Source of the DNA: Pseudoalteromonas sp. Scap06
GTDB lineage: Bacteria; Pseudomonadota; Gammaproteobacteria; Enterobacterales; Alteromonadaceae
Direction: 5' to 3'
Assembly (NCBI RefSeq): GCF_013394165.1
Contig: NZ_CP041330.1
Span: forward strand, 930,001 to 994,000
Length of the DNA stretch: 64,000 nt
The position numbers were made by a program, and so were the translations under genes. A model generated the notes under the pieces. It did not search any database and had not been told where the DNA came from. It was given only the letters and a program-made list of their open reading frames with translations. This document shows positions 1 to 9,617 of this stretch, piece after piece. Numbering within the stretch: the stretch's first letter is position 1; each line of letters begins with the position of its first letter.

Positions 1-1
1 T

Positions 2-568
2 GGTATAGATAAGCTGGTCCTTAACGAGCAAGGCTTAGCAAAAACGATGGCTGATTTAGAATTGTCGTTTTCAGCTACAGCAAAAGGCTATGGTATTGAT
101 AAAGTGGCTGAGCTATTACAAAGCAAAGGCATTACAGATTACATGGTTGAGATTGGCGGGGAGTTACGTATTGCTGGTACAAAACCAGACAATCAAGCAT
201 GGCGAATAGCAATTGAACAACCTGATGCTAACCCAGGTGAGCGAAAAGTACACCGTGTACTTGCACCAGGTAATAACGGTATTGCCACCTCGGGTGATTA
301 TCGAATCTTTTATACAATGGATGGCGAAACCTATACTCACCTTATTGATCCTATGACAGGGATGCCAATTAAGCATGACTTAGTTTCTGTTACAGTTTTA
401 CACCCTAGCGCTATGACGGCCGACGGTTTAGCGACTGCTTTAACGGTTATGGGAATGGAAAAAGCACAACGTTATGCGCAGCAGCATGATTTACCAGTGT
501 ATTTAATTGCTAAATCGCCTGATGGTTTAGTCACTTATTCAAGTCCTGCGTTTAAGCCTTATTTATAG
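2..568 (+). CDS. apbE: FAD:protein FMN transferase ApbE, C-terminal part (start outside window)
   Basis: Flavin transferase that attaches FMN through a phosphoester bond to threonines of NqrB and NqrC in the periplasm. The reading frame is open to the left edge, so only the last ~188 residues are visible. Family landmarks seen are SATAKGYGID near the start of the fragment, VEIGGELR, the ATSGDYR turn, HLIDPMTG and the late MTADGLATAL segment that carries the Mg2+/flavin-binding acidic residue. The nqrM gene directly downstream supports the view that this is the end of a nqrABCDEF-apbE-nqrM locus. Family assignment is firm; the substrate is inferred from context. Confidence 0.93.
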   Translation, partial: GIDKLVLNEQGLAKTMADLELSFSATAKGYGIDKVAELLQSKGITDYMVEIGGELRIAGTKPDNQAWRIAIEQPDANPGERKVHRVLAPGNNGIATSGDYRIFYTMDGETYTHLIDPMTGMPIKHDLVSVTVLHPSAMTADGLATALTVMGMEKAQRYAQQHDLPVYLIAKSPDGLVTYSSPAFKPYL

Positions 569-610
569 TCTTTAGGTTTATATCCTTAGCATGAGGGTAT
601 ATAATGTAAG

Positions 611-641
611 GAGCTCAAATACGCTATTTGAGCTCATTTTA
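611..641 (+). terminator. hairpin after apbE
   Basis: Perfect 11-bp stem (GAGCTCAAATA / TATTTGAGCTC) with a 3-nt loop, followed by TTTTATT. It probably terminates or attenuates transcription from apbE before nqrM. Confidence 0.75.
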
Positions 642-665
642 TTGCTGAACAATAGGGGCTAAGCA

Positions 666-878
666 ATGTCACTTTTTTTTCTAACCTTTGGCTTACTTAT
701 TTTAATTGTCGCTGCGATGGCGATAGGCATGATAGTTCAAAGAAAATCGATGGCGAGTAGCTGCGGAGGCTTAGGCTCTGTAGGTATTGATAAAGCATGT
801 GATTGCGATGATCCATGCGATAAACGCAAAAAGCGTCTAGCCAAAGAGCAAGTATGGAAAGAAAACCAAATTCTTTAA
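666..878 (+). CDS. nqrM: Na+-NQR maturation protein NqrM
   Basis: Small protein (70 aa) needed for assembly of the sodium-pumping NADH:quinone reductase, thought to deliver iron to the NqrD/NqrE site. Residues 1-24 form one membrane helix. They are followed by the family's conserved cysteines in SSCGGLGS and KACDCDDPC and then a charged tail. Length and Cys pattern match the DUF539/NqrM family. It sits 97 bp after apbE, the usual neighbour, with a hairpin between them and a strong terminator behind. Confidence 0.93.
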   Translation: MSLFFLTFGLLILIVAAMAIGMIVQRKSMASSCGGLGSVGIDKACDCDDPCDKRKKRLAKEQVWKENQIL

Positions 879-900
879 ATAGATTTATTTCTGTTTAAAC

Positions 901-936
901 AAAAAACCTCTCGTAGCTCACTACGGGAGGTTTTTT
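901..936 (+). terminator. rho-independent terminator after nqrM
   Basis: A-rich 5' arm and T-rich 3' arm around a GC-rich stem (CCTCTCGTAG / CTACGGGAGG, one G-T wobble) with a CTCA loop and a run of six T. It is symmetrical enough to work on both strands. Confidence 0.9.
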
Positions 937-1162
937 ATTTATATCGCCATAAATAAATCATCAGCTGATAAAATAATCGTGTTTTTATCTTGAACAGAAA
1001 ACTCTCTTTGTTATACTCATGCCCGAACTTTCAGTAAGTTTTGAAAGTTCTATTGATGCTGATCAAAACTAGCTTAGCCAAATAGTGCTAATGCGTTGAG
1101 ACTGTATTTCATGTCACTGTATAAGGCTTTACGGCTGCAACCTGTTTTTGTTGCCACGGTGT

Positions 1163-1633
1163 ATGCCAAATTTTGTTATTAGTCATTTTAATAGGTTAAT
1201 GTTTTTGAACTCATTTTTTTTGTTTCATACCAGCGCTTTGCTTACCTTAGATAAGTCAGTGTTGCATGAGCGCTTTAATAAAGCGAAAAGAGGCGTGAGT
1301 GTGGCTATAACATTATTAGTTTTTAATGCCGTTATGTTGCTTAGTGGCGCTATTGAGGATGCCTTTAGGCTTGAAGCATTGATCAGTGATGGCTTTTTTA
1401 TAGAGCCATTATTACTGACTATTGCCGAATTCTTAGCTCATCCTATCTTATCGTGTCAGTTACTTATTGGCCTTTGTTGGCTATTGTTCCACATGTTTCC
1501 AGCGCGTCGTGCTGGAATAATCCTCCGTAAAGCAGCCTTTGCTTTTAGCGAGGCTAAAGTTCAGCAACCCGTGCAAGCTGCACATGGTTGTCGTGCTCCA
1601 CCTAGCTTTACAGGTTGTCTGTTTACCCATTAA
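1163..1633 (+). CDS. small predicted membrane protein, unknown
   Basis: I do not recognise this ORF (157 aa from the ATG; a TTG start five codons earlier is also possible). It has hydrophobic stretches at about residues 12-28, 45-65 and 90-112, so two or three membrane helices are likely. The C-terminal third is Ala/Arg-rich and ends in a Cys/Pro-rich tail. No convincing ribosome-binding site precedes either start. It lies alone between the nqrM terminator and the cyo operon on the same strand. Its codon use does not look foreign, but the coding assignment rests on ORF length only. Confidence 0.4.
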   Translation: MPNFVISHFNRLMFLNSFFLFHTSALLTLDKSVLHERFNKAKRGVSVAITLLVFNAVMLLSGAIEDAFRLEALISDGFFIEPLLLTIAEFLAHPILSCQLLIGLCWLLFHMFPARRAGIILRKAAFAFSEAKVQQPVQAAHGCRAPPSFTGCLFTH

Positions 1634-1961
1634 TTTTTATGGGTATAGGTTACACCTGTGGTATCTAATTATTTATTCTTGCTGTAAATAACGATTACTT
1701 TCAATGTAGCTTAGTGTTTTACTCACTCTCAGCCAACCACACCTCACCCAAGTTAATTTTTATTGCGTTATATTAATGTGTTTAAAAAAGCTGGGTTGGT
1801 TCTGCTAGGTGTTTTTTATTAAGCCAGTGGTCAATACTTTATGCTTGCATGCGCTCTGCATTATTTGTAATTCAATTTTAATTAACTTGGGTTTTTATCA
1901 AATATCGTTGCTAACTATTTTTGGCAGCTAATAAAAACTCTTTAGGTTTTAGGATAGTCCC
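1634..1961. other. intergenic region upstream of cyoA
   Basis: AT-rich stretch of about 330 bp with no ORF or RNA motif that I recognise. It must contain the promoter of the cyo operon. I could not pick a single convincing -35/-10 pair, nor a clear ArcA, FNR or Fur site by eye. Confidence 0.4.
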
Positions 1962-2915
1962 TTGTTAATTCGTAACCTTTTTAATATTGCTTTAGCTAGT
2001 ATGGCGCTGATTTTATCAGGCTGTAATGGCGGGGTACTCGACCCAAAAGGGCAGATAGGTATTGATGAGAAAAATCTGATCATCATCGCCACTGTGCTTA
2101 TGTTGTTAGTTGTGATCCCCGTTATTGTGATGACTTTATATTTTGCTTGGAAATACAGAGACACACAAAACCATGAAATTTACGCACCAAAATGGGCTCA
2201 CTCTAATAAGATTGAGGCTGTTGTATGGGCGGTTCCTATTGTTATTGTTGTTATTTTAGGTGTGATCACCTGGCAGTCAACTCAAGAGCTTGACCCTTAT
2301 AAACCGATAGAGGGTAAAGGTGAACACTTAACTGTTGAAGTGGTGTCACTTAATTGGAAATGGTTATTTATTTACCCTAAACAAGGTATTGCCACGGTAA
2401 ACGAATTGGTATTTCCTGCTAATGTTCCGGTTGAATACAAAATCACGTCAGAAAGTACCATGAACTCGTTTTTCATTCCCCAGTTAGGTAGTCAAATTTA
2501 CTCAATGGCGGGCATGGAAACTAAGCTGCATTTAATCGCTAATGAGCCAGGCACGTTTAAAGGCTTTTCGGCTAATTACAGTGGTGCGGGTTTTACTGGT
2601 ATGAAATTTAATGCCATCGCAACGCCAACAAAAGCTGACTTTAACCAGTGGGTTGAACAGGTTAAAACCAACGCTAATAGCCTTACTCATGCCAATTATG
2701 TTGAGCTTGCCAAAGCGAGTGAAAACAATCCTGTCGCTTATTATGGCAAGGTTGATGACGGTTTATTCCATACCATAGTGATGAAATACATGCAGGCGCA
2801 TGGCGATATGAACAAAAAACACCACTCGATGGGTAAACATCAGCAGATGAGTAATGAGCATCAGGCAATGGGTAATCATACAATGCCATCATCACACAGC
2901 CAGGGCGAGGAATAA
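1962..2915 (+). CDS. cyoA: cytochrome bo3 ubiquinol oxidase subunit II CyoA
   Basis: Subunit II of the quinol-oxidising terminal oxidase in the inner membrane. The start is a TTG preceded by AGGA at good spacing. An N-terminal lipoprotein signal ends in LSGC (lipidated Cys at residue 21). Two membrane helices follow (about 40-62 and 84-104), then the periplasmic cupredoxin fold. The CuA-site cysteines are absent, as expected for a quinol rather than cytochrome c oxidase. Unusually, the last ~40 residues are rich in His and Met (repeats such as HHSMGKH and EHQAMGNH). It is the first gene of cyoABCDE, 2 bp before cyoB. Confidence 0.95.
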   Translation: MLIRNLFNIALASMALILSGCNGGVLDPKGQIGIDEKNLIIIATVLMLLVVIPVIVMTLYFAWKYRDTQNHEIYAPKWAHSNKIEAVVWAVPIVIVVILGVITWQSTQELDPYKPIEGKGEHLTVEVVSLNWKWLFIYPKQGIATVNELVFPANVPVEYKITSESTMNSFFIPQLGSQIYSMAGMETKLHLIANEPGTFKGFSANYSGAGFTGMKFNAIATPTKADFNQWVEQVKTNANSLTHANYVELAKASENNPVAYYGKVDDGLFHTIVMKYMQAHGDMNKKHHSMGKHQQMSNEHQAMGNHTMPSSHSQGEE

Positions 2916-2917
2916 TC

Positions 2918-4906
2918 ATGTCGTTTTTAGGTAAATTATCTATAGATGCAATTCCGTTTCATGAACCTATTATCATGGTGACCATGGCGGTGATTGCTAT
3001 AGTCGGGCTTATTATAGCTGGATTAATAACAAAATATAAAAAATGGGGTGTGCTTTGGCGCGACTGGATCACCTCGGTTGATCATAAACGCTTAGGCGTT
3101 ATGTACATTCTATTAGCGCTAATAATGCTGTTTCGTGGTTTTTCTGATGCTATTATGATGCGTGCGCAGTTAGCGCTTGCTACCAGTGGCGCGCCAGGTT
3201 ATCTGCCACCAGAACATTACGACCAAATATTCACCGCTCATGGCGTTATTATGATCATATTTATGGCGATGCCATTTATGATTGGTTTAATGAATATTGT
3301 TGTACCACTGCAAATTGGTGCTCGCGATGTGGCTTTTCCATTTTTAAATAATTTAAGTTTTTGGTTTACTGCCAGTGGCGCCATTTTAATAAATTTATCA
3401 CTTATATTTGGTGAGTTTGCTAAAACAGGCTGGGTTGCTTACCCACCGTTGTCGGAGTTGACCTTTAGCCCTGGGGTGGGGGTCGATTATTATATTTGGG
3501 CCTTGCAAATATCGGGGCTCGGTACGCTATTAACCGCTGTTAACTTCCTAGTGACAGTATTTAAAATGCGTGCCCCTGGTATGACACTGATGAAAATGCC
3601 AATTTTCACATGGGCATGTACATGGGCAAATATCTTAATTGCAGCATCATTTCCAATTTTAACCGCAGTGCTGGCCATGCTAACGCTAGACCGTTATTTA
3701 GATTTCCACTTCTTCACTAATGAAGCCGGCGGTAACGCCATGATGTATATCAACCTGTTTTGGGCATGGGGTCACCCAGAGGTATACATTTTAGTATTAC
3801 CAGCTTTTGGTATCTTCTCTGAAATAGTGTCGACCTTCACTGGTAAACGTTTATTTGGTTATAAATCGATGGTATATGCCAGCGGTGCCATTTCTATTCT
3901 TGGTTTTATTGTATGGTTACATCACTTCTTTACTATGGGCTCAAGCGCTAATGTAAATGCTTTCTTTGGGGTGATGACCATGGTCATAGCTGTGCCTACT
4001 GGGGTTAAGTTATTTAGTTGGTTGTTTACTATTTACCGTGGCCGTTTGCGCATTACTGTTCCCGTACTGTGGACGCTTGGTTTTATGGTTACCTTTAGTA
4101 TTGGTGGTATGACGGGAGTATTACTGGCAATCCCTGGTGCCGATTATGTATTGCATAACAGCTTATTTTTAATCGCTCATTTCCATAACACCATCATTGG
4201 TGGCGCAGTATTTGGCTACTTAGCCGGGTTTGTTTTTTGGTTTCCAAAAGCAATGGGCTTTAAGCTTGATGAGCGTTGGGGTAAAGCGTCATTTTGGTGT
4301 TGGTTAATCGGTTTCTTCGTAGCCTTTATGCCATTGTACGTACTCGGCTTTTTAGGCATGACGCGTCGCTTAAACCACTCTAATAATCCTGATTGGAATA
4401 TCTGGCTTTATATTGCTGCGGTGGGTGCCGTGATTATTATGTTCGGTATTATTTGCCAAGTTATTCAGCTATATGTGAGCTTTAAAAACCGCGAAGCGCT
4501 TGATGATACCACTGGCGATCCTTGGAACGGTCACACCCTTGAATGGTCAACGTCATCACCACCGCAGTACTATAACTTTGCTGAAATCCCGCATGTTGAT
4601 GATATTGATACATGGACTGACATGAAAGAAAAAGGCCTAGCTTATCAAGGTAAATCTAGCTATAGCCCAATTCATATACCAAAAAATACCGCATCGGGTG
4701 TGTTTATTGCTGCGAGTTTAACGGCGTTTTGTTTTGCCATGATCTGGCATATTTGGTGGCTAGCAGGGCTTGGTTTTATTGGCGCGATTGCGCTGTTTAT
4801 TAACCGTGCTTACACCAGTGATGTAGATTACTACGTGCAAAACGATGAAATATTACAAATTGAAGGCGCGCATATTGCCAGTAACACGAAGGAGGTAAGC
4901 GCATGA
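2918..4906 (+). CDS. cyoB: cytochrome bo3 ubiquinol oxidase subunit I CyoB
   Basis: Catalytic heme-copper oxidase subunit (662 aa, the length of E. coli CyoB) with about 15 membrane helices. Visible landmarks are the low-spin heme ligand in FTAHGVIM (His108), the CuB/proton-channel motif WGHPEVYI around residue 285, the CuB histidine pair in WLHHFF near 334 and the heme-binding histidines in [11 protein letters not shown]. It reduces O2 to water and pumps protons. Its stop codon overlaps the cyoC start by four bases. Confidence 0.97.
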   Translation: MSFLGKLSIDAIPFHEPIIMVTMAVIAIVGLIIAGLITKYKKWGVLWRDWITSVDHKRLGVMYILLALIMLFRGFSDAIMMRAQLALATSGAPGYLPPEHYDQIFTAHGVIMIIFMAMPFMIGLMNIVVPLQIGARDVAFPFLNNLSFWFTASGAILINLSLIFGEFAKTGWVAYPPLSELTFSPGVGVDYYIWALQISGLGTLLTAVNFLVTVFKMRAPGMTLMKMPIFTWACTWANILIAASFPILTAVLAMLTLDRYLDFHFFTNEAGGNAMMYINLFWAWGHPEVYILVLPAFGIFSEIVSTFTGKRLFGYKSMVYASGAISILGFIVWLHHFFTMGSSANVNAFFGVMTMVIAVPTGVKLFSWLFTIYRGRLRITVPVLWTLGFMVTFSIGGMTGVLLAIPGADYVLHNSLFLIAHFHNTIIGGAVFGYLAGFVFWFPKAMGFKLDERWGKASFWCWLIGFFVAFMPLYVLGFLGMTRRLNHSNNPDWNIWLYIAAVGAVIIMFGIICQVIQLYVSFKNREALDDTTGDPWNGHTLEWSTSSPPQYYNFAEIPHVDDIDTWTDMKEKGLAYQGKSSYSPIHIPKNTASGVFIAASLTAFCFAMIWHIWWLAGLGFIGAIALFINRAYTSDVDYYVQNDEILQIEGAHIASNTKEVSA

Positions 4907-5535
4907 GTACGTTATCTGCAACTCAAGGCCATGTAAATTTAGAGCCTCATAGCGTAAGTCATACGCATGAACATCACGATACCTCAGGCGATACAATCTT
5001 TGGCTTTTGGCTTTATTTAATGACCGATTGCCTTTTATTTGCCTCATTTTTTGCAACCTACGCAGTGCTTTATATGAACACCGCAGGCGGTGTATCGGGC
5101 AAAGATATTTTTGAGCTTGATTTTGTTGCCGTTGAAACTGCGGCGCTACTTATAAGTAGTATTACTTTTGGTTTTGCCATGATTGCCGCTCAAGGGCAAA
5201 AAAAGGCGCTGACGCTTGGTTGGCTCGCGGTCACTTTTTGTTTAGGCGCGGTGTTTATTGGTATGGAAATTTATGAGTTTCATCATTTAATTGTTCATGG
5301 CAATGGCCCACAGCAAAGTGCTTTTTTAACATCGTTTTTCTCATTAGTGGGCTTGCATGGTTTACATGTAACTGCAGGCCTTATCTGGATGAGCATAATG
5401 ATGATTGAGGTGATTAAGCGCGGTTTAGGTAAACAAACCGTCACGCGCTTAAGTTGCTTAAGCTTATTTTGGCACTTTTTAGATATTGTGTGGATTTGTG
5501 TATTTACCGTTGTTTATTTAATGGGGGCAATGTAA
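4903..5535 (+). CDS. cyoC: cytochrome bo3 ubiquinol oxidase subunit III CyoC
   Basis: Subunit III (210 aa) with five membrane helices, typical of quinol oxidases. The signature [13 protein letters not shown] lies in the fourth helix. The N-terminal 28 residues before the first helix contain a His-rich run ([11 protein letters not shown]). Translation is coupled by ATGA overlap with cyoB upstream and by a one-base TAATG overlap with cyoD downstream. A strong GGAGG lies before the start. Confidence 0.96.
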   Translation: MSTLSATQGHVNLEPHSVSHTHEHHDTSGDTIFGFWLYLMTDCLLFASFFATYAVLYMNTAGGVSGKDIFELDFVAVETAALLISSITFGFAMIAAQGQKKALTLGWLAVTFCLGAVFIGMEIYEFHHLIVHGNGPQQSAFLTSFFSLVGLHGLHVTAGLIWMSIMMIEVIKRGLGKQTVTRLSCLSLFWHFLDIVWICVFTVVYLMGAM

Positions 5536-5891
5536 TGAGCCATAGCGAAACACATGCTTTAGAGCAAATGCAAAGCCAACATCATGATCAGTCACATGGT
5601 AGTGTTAAAACATACCTGATTGGCTTTGTCTTATCTGTGATTTTAACGGCCATTCCATTTTGGATGGTGATGGAGGGCGACTTTTCAAAGGTCACCACAC
5701 TCTGGAGTATCGTTACTTTAGCAATCGTGCAAATTTGGGTGCATTTAAAATACTTTTTACACCTTAATTTCACCACTGATGAAGGTAAAGCAAATACCTT
5801 TACCTTCTTGTTTAGCGCGTTGATCATCGTCATGGTGGTTGGACTGTCTGTTTGGATCATTTATGAATCAAACGCAATGATGATGTATTAG
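5535..5891 (+). CDS. cyoD: cytochrome bo3 ubiquinol oxidase subunit IV CyoD
   Basis: Small assembly and stability subunit (118 aa) with three membrane helices, carrying the family stretch VQIWVHLKYFLHL in the second helix. The chosen start is the ATG that overlaps the cyoC stop (TAATG). A longer in-frame start inside cyoC is less likely, because the first 25 residues after this ATG already match a normal CyoD N-terminus. That N-terminus is also His-rich (HALEQMQSQHHDQSHG). Confidence 0.94.
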   Translation: MSHSETHALEQMQSQHHDQSHGSVKTYLIGFVLSVILTAIPFWMVMEGDFSKVTTLWSIVTLAIVQIWVHLKYFLHLNFTTDEGKANTFTFLFSALIIVMVVGLSVWIIYESNAMMMY

Positions 5892-5900
5892 AGGTTTCAG

Positions 5901-6785
5901 ATGTTTCGTCGTTATTTAGCTGTTACTAAGCCAGGTATTATTATGGGGAATTTGATCAGCGTTGCCGGTGGTTTTTTACTCGCCGCCCGCGGTGATATAG
6001 ACCCATGGTTAATGTTGGTTACCTTGGTTGGTTTATCGCTTGTTGTTGCATCGGGATGTGCCATAAACAATGTTATTGATAGAGACATTGATGTTGCCAT
6101 GGCGCGTACTCGCTCACGTGTGACTGTAACGGGCGAAATGTCTGCAAAAGCCGCTTTAAGCCATGGCGTGTTATTAGGGCTAATTGGCTTTGGCTTATTA
6201 ATTGCCTTTACCACTCAAGCGGCGGTATTTTTTGCCGTCTTTGGCTATGTCATCTATGTAGGGGTTTACAGCCTCTACATGAAACGCAACTCTGTTTACG
6301 GTACCTTTATTGGTAGTCTGTCGGGCGCAGTTCCACCTGTTGTTGGCTATTGCGCCGTTACGGGTGTGTTCGATATGGGCGCATTAATACTGCTGGTGAT
6401 GTTTAGTTTGTGGCAAATGCCGCACTCATATGCAATTGCTATTTTTCGCTTTAAAGATTACCAAGCCGCTAATATTCCAGTATTGCCCGTGGCACAAGGT
6501 GTTAATAAAGCTAAGCGCCATATTGTGCTTTATATTGCCGTATATGCTTTAGTGGTGATGCTATTGCCAATTAGTGGTTATACCGGTGCTGCCTTTATGG
6601 CCGTTGCCTGTATCACCAGTTTTTGGTGGTTACTTATGGCACTTAGAGGGTATCGCTACAACATAGACACCACCCGTTGGGCACGCCAAGTGTTTGCGTT
6701 TTCAATTATTAATATTACCGCTTTGAGTATTGCCATGGCGGTAGACTATCAAACAATTGCGCCACAGTTAGTGGCGCTAAACTGA
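5901..6785 (+). CDS. cyoE: protoheme IX farnesyltransferase (heme O synthase)
   Basis: UbiA-family prenyltransferase (294 aa, seven or more helices) that adds the farnesyl group to heme b to make the heme O used by the bo3 oxidase. The prenyl-diphosphate/Mg2+ motif NNVIDRDID lies around residue 55, and the second conserved loop ([16 protein letters not shown]) is near residue 185. Last gene of the cyo operon, 9 bp after cyoD with a GAGG ribosome-binding site, and followed by a terminator. Confidence 0.96.
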   Translation: MFRRYLAVTKPGIIMGNLISVAGGFLLAARGDIDPWLMLVTLVGLSLVVASGCAINNVIDRDIDVAMARTRSRVTVTGEMSAKAALSHGVLLGLIGFGLLIAFTTQAAVFFAVFGYVIYVGVYSLYMKRNSVYGTFIGSLSGAVPPVVGYCAVTGVFDMGALILLVMFSLWQMPHSYAIAIFRFKDYQAANIPVLPVAQGVNKAKRHIVLYIAVYALVVMLLPISGYTGAAFMAVACITSFWWLLMALRGYRYNIDTTRWARQVFAFSIINITALSIAMAVDYQTIAPQLVALN

Positions 6786-6827
6786 TCTAAAACGATCAAT
6801 GAACCGAGTTAATTCCCAAAGTTAACC

Positions 6828-6859
6828 AAAGGCTCTGAGCATTGCGAGGAGCCTTTTTT
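6828..6859 (+). terminator. terminator of the cyo operon
   Basis: Stem AAAGGCTC / GAGCCTTT around a 13-nt loop, followed by six T. It sits between the convergent cyoE and paiB-like genes. Confidence 0.8.
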
Positions 6860-6864
6860 CATTC

Positions 6865-7452
6865 CTAAAATAAGGCCGCTATTGAGTGCTTATTGGCATC
6901 TACCAGACTTTGTTTTATTTTATTTCTTATAGCGGCTGATTTATTTTGACTGAGTTTGAAGTTACCTTGCCAGTGAGTTGGCGTAAGCTCTATAAAACTC
7001 AGGTGTTGATACATTGTATTGCGATGCTGCTCAGGCACTTCATCAATTTTCCACTCAGGCTCAAATGTTTTCTCAAAATGACTAGTAAGGGTTCGCATTA
7101 CGAGATCTTTTTTTAGCTCATCTTTAATAATATGTACTTTTGCAGTCACTAACACCGATGCGTAAAGCCAGCTAGGCAATGTTTGATTATCCGCATAGGA
7201 GGGTGATAAATAGCAATTGTCACTATTAAAGAGTAAATTCACCTGTTTATTATCAAGCTTTGATAGTGGATTATGCTTTGCTACATGTGCAATAAACATA
7301 TTTTCTAAAGAGTTGAATAACATAGGTACATGACAAATGTTATTTAATTGACTATTTGAGCAGGGCATAAAAATTGTTGCTAATGGAAAATTATTAATAA
7401 GCGCATGCAATTGCTCGGTATTTTTTTGCATAAAGTGCTCGGGTGGGTACAT
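6865..7452 (-). CDS. PaiB-family FMN-binding split-barrel protein
   Basis: Protein of 195 aa with the PaiB signature: the N-terminal MYPPEHF, the HVPML strand, the ASVLVTAKVHI segment and the late ELTPTHWQGNFKLSQNK motif. The fold is that of pyridoxamine-phosphate-oxidase-like flavin-binding barrels. In Bacillus, PaiB represses sporulation and protease genes; here the role is unknown. Its start overlaps the stop of the upstream acetyltransferase by one base (TAATG), so the two are co-translated, recalling the Bacillus paiAB pair. Confidence 0.8.
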   Translation of the reverse strand: MYPPEHFMQKNTEQLHALINNFPLATIFMPCSNSQLNNICHVPMLFNSLENMFIAHVAKHNPLSKLDNKQVNLLFNSDNCYLSPSYADNQTLPSWLYASVLVTAKVHIIKDELKKDLVMRTLTSHFEKTFEPEWKIDEVPEQHRNTMYQHLSFIELTPTHWQGNFKLSQNKSAAIRNKIKQSLVDANKHSIAALF

Positions 7453-8027
7453 TATAATAGCTCCTCAAGTCGTAACTTTATAGCTGGCCATTGCTCGTCA
7501 ATAATGCTGAATTTTGCGGTGTTGCGATATGAACCATCTTCTAGACGTCGGTCTTTTTGGGCTATTCCTTCATACTTAGCGCCTAAACGGGCAATGGCAT
7601 TGCGTGATTGTTGATTGTGCTCATGGGTATTAAAACTAATCCGTACTAAATTAAGTTGATTAAATGCATATCTCAGAAGTAAATATTTTGCATGCGTATT
7701 TACGTATGTTCGCTGTGCAGTGAAGCTAATAAAAGTATGGCCAATTTCAGCGCTTAAGTTGTTACTGTCTAACCTAAATAAACGGGTTGTGCCAACAACT
7801 TGCTGTGAATGTTTATCAATAATGGCAAAAACCACTTGCTCGTTTTGATTAAACTGCGCGCTATGTGTAAACCATTGCTCCAACTTAACTTGGGTTTGTG
7901 TGTAATTACTTAATACCCACTGCCAAACTTGTGGGTGTTTACCTGCTTGATATAGACCCTCGAGATGTTTGAGTTTAAGTGGCTCTAAGGCAACCTTGTT
8001 GGTTTGATGAATTTGCGTTGTGAACAT
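7452..8027 (-). CDS. GNAT N-acetyltransferase (RimJ/RimL type)
   Basis: Acetyl-CoA dependent acetyltransferase, about 191 aa. Seen: the N-terminal beta-strand LEPLKLKHLEGL, the EIGHTFI strand, an acetyl-CoA binding region around QRTYVNTHAKYLLL, and the C-terminal SRNAIARLGAKYEGI typical of RimJ/RimL relatives. The substrate cannot be read from the sequence. I chose the second ATG because a GGGG lies 7-8 bases before it; an ATG four codons earlier has no such site. First gene of a two-gene unit with the PaiB-like protein, divergent from a MocR regulator. Confidence 0.85.
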   Translation of the reverse strand: MFTTQIHQTNKVALEPLKLKHLEGLYQAGKHPQVWQWVLSNYTQTQVKLEQWFTHSAQFNQNEQVVFAIIDKHSQQVVGTTRLFRLDSNNLSAEIGHTFISFTAQRTYVNTHAKYLLLRYAFNQLNLVRISFNTHEHNQQSRNAIARLGAKYEGIAQKDRRLEDGSYRNTAKFSIIDEQWPAIKLRLEELL

Positions 8028-8133
8028 TATAAGCCCCATATTTTGCTATTTATTCATAACAAATGTACGCTTTATTGGTTTGTTAAAAACAACCAAAATT
8101 TAATTTTTACCTATACCAGTTTGGAAGGTGTTT

Positions 8134-9597
8134 ATGCAGCCACTTAATATAAAGCTCACTAGCCAGAGTAAAGCTAAATACCTGCAAATAGCAGATGCAC
8201 TTAGGGAGTCGATTATAAAAGGGGACATTCTCGCTGGCAGCAAACTCAGCTCTGCACGCGATATGGCACAAGCGTACGGATTAAACCGTCATACAATAAT
8301 GAATGCCCTACAACTTCTTGTCGCAGAAGGATGGTTGGAATCCTATGAACGATCAGGCTACAGCGTTACCAATACATTGCCTATTCAAAACAGTATAAAC
8401 ACTGCCCAGTCTCAAGCATTGGCTCCTAAGCCGTATCGATTTGCTACCACGCTTACGGTGTCAGAACCTACAATGGACTTAAATCACTATGCTTATAACT
8501 TTGCTGGAGGCTTACCCGATTTAACACGCTTTCCCTATAAAGAATTTAAACGCTCTGTAAGTCATGTGTTTAATCATTTAGATACCAGCCAATTTCACTA
8601 TGGCAATGTGGCTGGGGAGCCTAATTTAAAATTGCAAATTAGTCATTATTTACACAAAGCACGAAACCTAAAAACAGCCGACATTCTTATGTGTAATGGC
8701 TCTCAAGAAGCGCTTTTTTTAGTATCAAAAGCCTTTATTAATAAAGGCGATTATGTTGCAACCGAAACCTTAGGTTACCCGCCTGCTCGTAAAGCATTTG
8801 CAGCATGTCGCGCGCAGCTTATAGATATAAAACAAGATGATGAAGGGTTGTGTGTTGATGATTTTAAAACTCAGCTTGAACGCTATCCCATTAAACTTCT
8901 GTATTTAACGCCACTGCATCAATACCCAACGACGGTGACCTTATCACCCACCCGGCGCTTACAAATTTATCAGCTGTGTTATGCCCATAATGTGATGATT
9001 ATTGAAGATGACTACGACCATGAATTTCACTACCGTTGCCAGCCTTTGCAACCCATGGCTGCCGATGACCCCGCAGGCATTGTGATATATCTATCAACGT
9101 TTTCAAAAATTATGTTTTCAGCAGCAAGGATTGGCTATATCTGTGCAGCGCCTGGGGTAATCGCACAATTAACCGCATGGAAGCAGCTAACGAACCATAA
9201 AAATGATGTGGTTATGCAATTAGCTGTCGCACACTGGATGAAAGAAGGTGGTTTTGAACGCCATTTAAAGCGTATGACAAAGCTCTATAAGCAGCGCTAT
9301 GAAGCGATGGGTGATTATCTAACGCAGCTGCAATTATCAGGCTATCCAATTGAATATATAAAACCCGACGGTGGCATGGCGATGTGGGTTAATTTAAATA
9401 AACCGGTGGACCAATTAAAGCAAGTACTGCAAAGTAAAGGCGTGTATGTACAGGTTGAGCCTGAATTTTACTTTAAAGACTCAGAACGTAGCTTAATACC
9501 TAAGCAACACAGTTATGTACGTTTAGGATTTGCTGGGCAATCAACTTTGGCGATGCAAGCTGGACTTGAATTGATTGCTGAACACGTTTTCAAATAA
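8134..9597 (+). CDS. MocR/GntR-type transcriptional regulator with aminotransferase domain
   Basis: Protein of 487 aa. A GntR winged helix-turn-helix occupies residues ~8-75 (LSSARDMAQAYGLNRHTIMN). A linker and a class-I aminotransferase-like domain follow. The PLP-binding lysine lies in TFSKIMFSAARIG and the ring-binding Asp in IIEDDYDHEFHY. Such proteins sense PLP or PLP adducts and usually control a divergent target. The ATG was preferred over the GTG two codons earlier because GGAAGG lies five bases upstream of it. The divergent GNAT-PaiB pair is the obvious candidate target. Confidence 0.9.
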   Translation: MQPLNIKLTSQSKAKYLQIADALRESIIKGDILAGSKLSSARDMAQAYGLNRHTIMNALQLLVAEGWLESYERSGYSVTNTLPIQNSINTAQSQALAPKPYRFATTLTVSEPTMDLNHYAYNFAGGLPDLTRFPYKEFKRSVSHVFNHLDTSQFHYGNVAGEPNLKLQISHYLHKARNLKTADILMCNGSQEALFLVSKAFINKGDYVATETLGYPPARKAFAACRAQLIDIKQDDEGLCVDDFKTQLERYPIKLLYLTPLHQYPTTVTLSPTRRLQIYQLCYAHNVMIIEDDYDHEFHYRCQPLQPMAADDPAGIVIYLSTFSKIMFSAARIGYICAAPGVIAQLTAWKQLTNHKNDVVMQLAVAHWMKEGGFERHLKRMTKLYKQRYEAMGDYLTQLQLSGYPIEYIKPDGGMAMWVNLNKPVDQLKQVLQSKGVYVQVEPEFYFKDSERSLIPKQHSYVRLGFAGQSTLAMQAGLELIAEHVFK

Positions 9598-9617
9598 AGC
9601 TTATTTGCTTAAGCTTT
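9596..9617. terminator. short palindrome between convergent genes, possible bidirectional terminator
   Basis: Perfect 8-bp arms AAAGCTTA / TAAGCTTT with a 6-nt loop. It overlaps the last bases of both convergent genes. The stem is AT-rich and the T-run is short, so termination strength is doubtful. Confidence 0.4.
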
